From: Paraniabella defluvii
GTDB lineage: Bacteria; Bacteroidota; Bacteroidia; Chitinophagales; Chitinophagaceae
DNA length: 64,000 bases
Assembly (NCBI GenBank): GCA_019316985.1
Contig: CP079215.1
Span: 5,084,001-5,148,000 of the forward strand
Direction of reading: 5' to 3'
Position 1 is the first letter of the stretch; each line of letters starts with the position of its first letter. The notes below the pieces were generated by a model. The model searched no databases, was not told the origin of the DNA, and saw only the letters and a program-made list of their open reading frames with translations. Made by a program: the position numbers and the translations under genes. Below are positions 59,813-64,000 of this stretch, piece after piece.

Positions 59813-59819
59813 ATTTTTA

Positions 59820-60743
59820 ATGAAGCTTTCAACGCAACACTTGCTCGGCATTAAAGACCTCACGAAGGAGGATATTGCTCTTTTTTAGATACTGCCACTC
59901 AATTCAAAGAAGTTTTACAACGGCCCGTTAAGAAAGTGCCCTCTTTAAGAGATGTTACTATCGTAAACCTGTTTTACGAGAATTCAACACGTACCCGTAT
60001 TTCTTTTGAGCTGGCGGAGAAAAGATTATCTGCAGATACGATCAATTTTACGGCATCGGGATCTTCGGTGTCAAAAGGCGAAACGCTCCTGGATACTGTA
60101 AATAATATTTTATCCATGAAAGTGGATATGGTAGTAATGCGGCACAGCGCCAGCGGGGCCCCGCATTTCTTATCGCAACATATTCCCGCGGCCATTGTTA
60201 ACGCCGGAGACGGTGTGAATGAACATCCCACCCAAGGTTTGCTGGACGCTTTTTCTATAAGGGAAAAGCTGGGCAAACTTGCAGGCACCAAGGTGGCGAT
60301 TATAGGCGATATTACCCATAGCCGCGTAGCCATGAGTAATATGTACCTGCTAAAGAAAATGGGAGCGGAGGTTACCCTATGCGGTCCGCCTACCCTGATC
60401 CCCAAGTATGCCCGCGAAGCTTTGGCGTTAACGTAAGTTATAACCTGGAAGAAACGCTCAACTGGTGTGATGTAGCCAATGTATTACGCATACAGCTGGA
60501 AAGACAAAACCAGGTGTTGTTTTCTTCCTTAAGAGAATATAACCTGAGCTATGGCATTAGCCGTAAATTACTGGAGGGCTTGAAAAAGATGTGGTGATCA
60601 TGCATCCGGGCCCTATTAACCGTGGAGTAGAGCTGGATAGCGATGTAGCCGATAGCGGACAGTCCATTATTTTACAACAGGTAGAGAATGGGGTAGCAGT
60701 GAGAATGGCTGTATTATATTTGCTCTCGAATAAGAATAATTAG
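59820..60743 (+). CDS. pyrB: Aspartate carbamoyltransferase catalytic subunit
   Basis: Second step of pyrimidine synthesis: carbamoyl phosphate + aspartate to carbamoyl aspartate, cytosolic. About 308 residues, starting MKLSTQHLLGIKDLTKEDIA. Carbamoyl-phosphate site YENSTRTRISFELAEKRL, catalytic-loop ASGSSVSKGETLLDT, MRHSASGAPHFL, NAGDGVNEHPTQGLLDAFSI and the aspartate site MHPGPINRGVELDSDVADSG, all intact. Frame breaks near 59885, 60420 and 60590 are each healed by one base. No pyrR or regulatory pyrI gene is adjacent. Followed by coaD after a hairpin spacer. Confidence 0.95.
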
Positions 60744-60754
60744 TTCATAGCAGC

Positions 60755-60814
60755 TAGTTGATGGTTCATAGCTCATTTCCTGAACATCGACTATTAACTA
60801 TGAACCATGAACTA
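60755..60814. repeat. Short dispersed hairpin repeat (TTCATGG family), copy 3
   Basis: TAGTTGATGGTTCATAG (60755-60771) pairs with CTATGAACCATGAACTA (60798-60814) at 16 of 17 positions, around a 26-base loop. It occupies nearly all of the pyrB-coaD gap and the arm overlaps the alternative coaD start at 60807. Confidence 0.65.
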
Positions 60815-60827
60815 TAACTTTCCAAAA

Positions 60828-61316
60828 ATGTCCGAAAGAATCTGTCTGTTTCCCGGAACCTTTGATCCTATTACATTGGGTCACGAAGACATTATCAACA
60901 GGGCCCTGCCTTTGTTTGATAAAATTATAGTAGGCATTGGGTTTAACACTTCCAAGAAACCGATGTTCTCTACCTCGCAGCGTTTGCAGTGGATCAAGGA
61001 TATTTACGGGAATGCCGACCGGGTGCAGGGAGCAGTTTATGAAGGTTTGACGGTTAATTTCTGTAAGAAGGTAGGTGCCAAATTTATTTTAAGAGGCATC
61101 CGCTATGTAAGCGATTTTGAATATGAAAAAACAATCGCAGATGCCAACCGCGCTTTAGATAAAGAAATCGAAACCGTATTCCTTACCGGCGAACCTAAAT
61201 ACACATCGGTGGCTTCTACGATTGTTCGTGATATTATTAAAAACGGTGGCGATGCCAGTCCTTTTCTTTCTAAGGTGGTTTGCGAATCTCTACGCACCAT
61301 ACCATTGTCGGGGTAA
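60828..61316 (+). CDS. coaD: Phosphopantetheine adenylyltransferase
   Basis: Penultimate step of CoA synthesis: ATP + 4-phosphopantetheine to dephospho-CoA. 162 residues in one frame. I chose ATG 60828 (MSERICLFPGTFDPITLGHE) and not 60807, because the latter lies in the hairpin repeat and family members start directly with this strand. The nucleotidyltransferase T/HxGH motif is TLGHEDI, and the second motif is YTSVASTIVRDIIKNGGD (S-S-T-x-x-R type). Also GAKFILRGIRYVSDFEYEKT. Complete and apparently functional. Confidence 0.95.
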   Translation: MSERICLFPGTFDPITLGHEDIINRALPLFDKIIVGIGFNTSKKPMFSTSQRLQWIKDIYGNADRVQGAVYEGLTVNFCKKVGAKFILRGIRYVSDFEYEKTIADANRALDKEIETVFLTGEPKYTSVASTIVRDIIKNGGDASPFLSKVVCESLRTIPLSG

Positions 61317-61342
61317 CCTGCTTTCCCTTTTCTTTTAGCAAC

Positions 61343-63210
61343 TTATCCGGGAGATTGGGATGTAGATCCCCGGCCGGTCACCTGGAACGATACCGGCACT
61401 TTACGGTAGGCAACCACTTCTCTTCCGTTTTGAATAGCAGGTTTCCATTTACCGGATTTTTTAATCACGCGAATCGCTTCCTCATCCATACCATAACCGG
61501 CTTTTTTTCCAACAGTTTTTACATCGGTCACATTTCCATCTGTATCAATAATAAATTGCACCATGGTTGTATAAGTACCTTCAGGAGCATTGTTATTGAT
61601 CCCTACTTGTCCATCTAAATTCCTGGCAATAAAAGCATGCCAGTTACCGGGGTAAGCAGCATCTATCTCCACTCTGGTAAAAATTTCGACTTCTTTCTGC
61701 AAGCCGGCGGCAGCTGCCGGTGGATGAACGATGCCTGTATTGGATGAACTGCTTTCAACCGCCTTTGCCGTCTTTCTCATCACCTGGAAATTGACAGGTT
61801 GTATTCGATAGCTTTTTACATTTTTGTTTTCACCGCCGCCTTTATTATTAATAGCCGGGTACCATTTTTCCGATTTCTTCAAAATCCTGATCACCTCATC
61901 CTCCATTCCGTAACCCTCATTTGAAATGGGTTCGAAGTCAGACAGGGAGCCATCTTCATTAACAATAAACCGTACCATTGCTTCATAATTTCCTGCCGGA
62001 GCTCCTTTTTCTGTGGGAACCTGCCCGTTTATATTACGTTCGAGAAAGTTAGCCCAGTTACCCGGATATCGTGCTTCAACATCTACTTTTATTTCTCCCT
62101 CTTTCAGCACCCTTTTGGGAAGTTCATTTTCAGTATAGCCAACTACGGTTATGGGGTTTAGTTTGCGATACCGCCCGCTGCCTGTAAGGTATTCGGCGCT
62201 CACTGTATGTTGTTTTTTTGCTTCTGCATCTTTAACTTTTACCGGAATAGTATCTTTTCTACCATGAAGAGGTTCCGGATTTACCAGGTTAAGGATAGCA
62301 GGTTTAGCGCCTTCCGGTTCTTTATTCATTTGCAAGCCGTCGGGTACCATTGCGGTAATCTCTTTTCATAGGTGAAGGCAAATAACGCAATGGCCGTTAT
62401 TGCAACAGGTAATACCAGTAGTTTTCTCAGCCACTGGTATTGTGGTTTTTTAGATGATGTTAGCATAGTAATTCTTCTTTTTAATTGATTATGAAAAAAT
62501 GGATTGATCAATTGCTGATGCCTGCCTATCGCACGCATCAGCAGCAGCTCGGCATAGGAGCCAGTATCACTGTTAGCCGCTGCATGCTGGTCGGCTAAAA
62601 ACTCCTGAATGGTTTTTACTTCCTTCCTGTATAAATAGAAGAAGGGATTGAACCAGAAAATACTTATAATAATTTCCATGAACAGCAGGTCCCGGCTATG
62701 TTTACTGCGTATATGGTACATCTCATGCTTAAACATATGAATACCTTCCGTAGATTCCAGTGGGGTGCGCTCATTCCAGAACAGCCATTTAAAGAAGGAA
62801 AATGGAGCATCCGGGTGAGGCGTTTTTATAAACCGGATATCTTCAACCAACTCTGCATGCCCGGCCCGTTTAATGCGGATGACCTCCGAGATGGCTTTTA
62901 CCAACCTGAAAAGCATCCATAACACAACACATCCGTAAATAACATACAGTAGTTGCGAATAGTCGAAGCTTTTTTTCACCGCAGTAACAACAACGGCTTC
63001 TCCCGTACTTACAAAAGCGTAAACAGGACTGGTATCTGTATCCTTTATTGTCACAGGTATTTTAAGCAACGGCAACAACAGGCTAAGCGCCATGGCTATC
63101 AGTAAATAGAAGCGGTTATACTGGTGAAATTTCTCGTTACGCAGGAAAAAATAATAGTAGGCATATAAAATGCCCGAACAGGCCATCATTTGTATCAGGT
63201 AGGTGATCAT
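61343..63210 (-). CDS. M56 (BlaR1-like) membrane peptidase fused to two TonB C-terminal domains
   Basis: About 622 residues once a frame break near 62335-62345 is repaired. The N-terminal M56 domain has four hydrophobic helices (MITYLIQMMACSGILYAYYY, FYLLIAMALSLLLPLL, LLYVIYGCVVLWMLFRLV, LLFMEIIISIFWFNPFFYLY). Its zinc motif HEMYHIRSKHSRD is HExxH, with Glu in FLADQHA-type sequence as third ligand region. After a helix (LVLPVAITAIALFAF) come two TonB_C domains: EARYPGNWANFLERNINGQV to YRIQPVNFQV, and DAAYPGNWHAFIARNLDGQV to YRKVPVSFQV. Family members are membrane sensors or proteases usually paired with a BlaI-type repressor, which would lie beyond the window. A paralogue follows immediately upstream. 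Confidence 0.88.
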
Positions 63211-63226
63211 ATAGCTGGTTTAGTAG

Positions 63227-64000
63227 TTAAGCTTCTGTAACCTGGAAGGTAATGGGTTGTTTACGATAGGCTTTTACCGGTTTGCCATTCATCATAGCCG
63301 GTTTCCATTTTCCCGATTGCTTTATAACGCGGATGGATTCCTGTTCCAACCCATATCCTACATTGGTTAGCGCTTTAACATCCGAAACGTTTCCTTTTGT
63401 ATCTACGATAAACTGGATAATGGTAGTATGAATTCCGACCGGCGCTCCATTGTCAACAGCCACCTGCCCGTTCAGATGCTTTTCTAAAAAGCTGCGCCAG
63501 TTACCGGGATACTTTGCATCAATTTCCACTTTGCTTAAAGCCCCAAGGCCTTCATTCTTTTCCCTCTTTTTATTTATGGCAGTAGGGGCTGACGTCTCCC
63601 GGGGAGATGCGGCAAAACCAGGTGTTAATCGTTGAGAATCGTTTGCGGCCGGAGTATCCCGGTCATTTTTTACATCAGCCATAGAACGATCCGTTGATGA
63701 CGGTGTGGCATCTTTCTCTTCGGTTACATTGCAGCTGATAATTACTACAGCAGCTGTTAATAATATTAAGGAACTGCTGCCAGTTTACGCAGCCAGGCAC
63801 AGGCCGGTTTTTTAGATGATGTCAGCATAAAAATTCTTCTTTTAATTTGATGATGAAAGAACGGATTTACCACGCGCTGATGTTTTACACCCATTGCACG
63901 CAGCAATAGTATTTCGGCGTAAGCAGCGGCGTTGCTGCTGGCAGATGCATTTTTATCGGCCAGGAATTCCTGGATGGTTTTAATTTCCTTACGGTATAAA
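63227..64000 (-). CDS. Second M56-TonB fusion gene (partial, N-terminus outside window)
   Basis: Continues past the right edge. Visible parts: the end of the M56 domain, LYRKEIKTIQEFLADKNASA and AYAEILLLRAMGVKHQRVVN, LTSSKKPACAWLRKLAAVP. After a break near 63778 a helix ILLTAAVVIISCNVTEEK and a linker rich in Ser/Thr/Asp lead to one TonB_C domain, DAKYPGNWRSFLEKHLNGQV, ending YRKQPITFQVTEA. It is clearly homologous to the neighbouring gene (YRKEVKTIQEFLAD and LTSSKKP segments) but has one TonB domain where the neighbour has two. The stop is 16 bases before the neighbour's start, so the two are probably co-transcribed tandem duplicates. Confidence 0.88.

Noticed and set aside
59568..59819. Hairpin-rich gap as a riboswitch or pyr attenuator for pyrB
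   Set aside because: The GC-rich segment matches a generic dispersed repeat and there is no PyrR-binding loop or adjacent terminator/antiterminator pair.
60807..60827. Upstream ATG for coaD
   Set aside because: It falls inside the hairpin repeat and adds residues not seen at the start of the family; ATG 60828 begins the conserved first strand.

Overview
The window comes from a Bacteroidota genome, most likely family Chitinophagaceae. Evidence for this: promoter -7 boxes of the TAnnTTTG type, no Shine-Dalgarno sequences, a fused SecDF, an M56 peptidase fused to TonB C-terminal domains, LytS/LytTR pairs, DUF6807, DUF1080, DUF4230 and DUF922 proteins, and many lipoproteins with LxxC-type lipoboxes. 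There are no tRNA or rRNA genes, no CRISPR array, no insertion sequence and no phage genes that I can see. The most important caveat is sequence quality. Nearly every gene longer than about 600 bp, including essential ones (secDF, dnaG, pyrB), is split across reading frames. Wherever I rejoined the frames base by base, the repair was one missing base, usually in a homopolymer. I read these as uncorrected sequencing deletions, so I annotate each such locus as one gene spanning all frames and not as a pseudogene.

Left part (1-12.6 kb): the end of a Crp/Fnr regulator; an mntR-mntH manganese operon (the Nramp transporter carries a C-terminal universal-stress domain) with a palindromic operator lying on its own promoter; a lipoprotein; a MITE-like palindromic repeat; a DUF6807 protein; secDF; an aspartate-type aminotransferase; and a TPR histidine kinase.

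Centre-left (12.8-25.4 kb): a fructosamine-kinase-like gene, then the most interesting locus. This is an apparent operon of a transmembrane Ser/Thr kinase, an unknown cytosolic protein, a 22-residue membrane peptide, a PP2C phosphatase with a membrane anchor, a SEDS (RodA/FtsW) glycosyltransferase with a large N-terminal extracytoplasmic domain, a class B penicillin-binding protein, an FHA protein and an atypical kinase-FHA fusion (13840-23960). Its content and its pstP-rodA-pbpA core order recall the actinobacterial fha-pstP-rodA-pbpA-pknAB locus. It probably couples Ser/Thr phosphorylation to peptidoglycan synthesis. A flippase-like membrane protein and panD follow on the other strand.

Centre (25.8-45 kb): a lipoprotein, a LytS/LytTR two-component pair, a LysM/SH3-repeat secreted protein, GH43 + CAP + lipoprotein genes, an uncharacterised radical SAM enzyme, a ureohydrolase, msrA, a mini-stomatin-like protein, a MutS2 lacking the Smr domain, a DUF922 lipoprotein, a Dabb protein, a large MG2-type surface protein and dnaG.

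Right part (45-64 kb): a carbohydrate block (DUF1080 ketoglycoside hydrolase, GH29 fucosidase, gluconate-dehydrogenase-subunit-3-like protein with a GMC flavoprotein, DUF4230, Tat-exported Gfo/Idh/MocA) that suggests 3-keto-glycoside catabolism; a K+-type membrane pyrophosphatase; a saccharopine dehydrogenase and an ALDH7 dehydrogenase pointing to lysine breakdown, with a subtilase between them; pyrB and coaD; and two tandem M56-TonB fusion genes. Intergenic gaps carry at least three families of short hairpin repeats.
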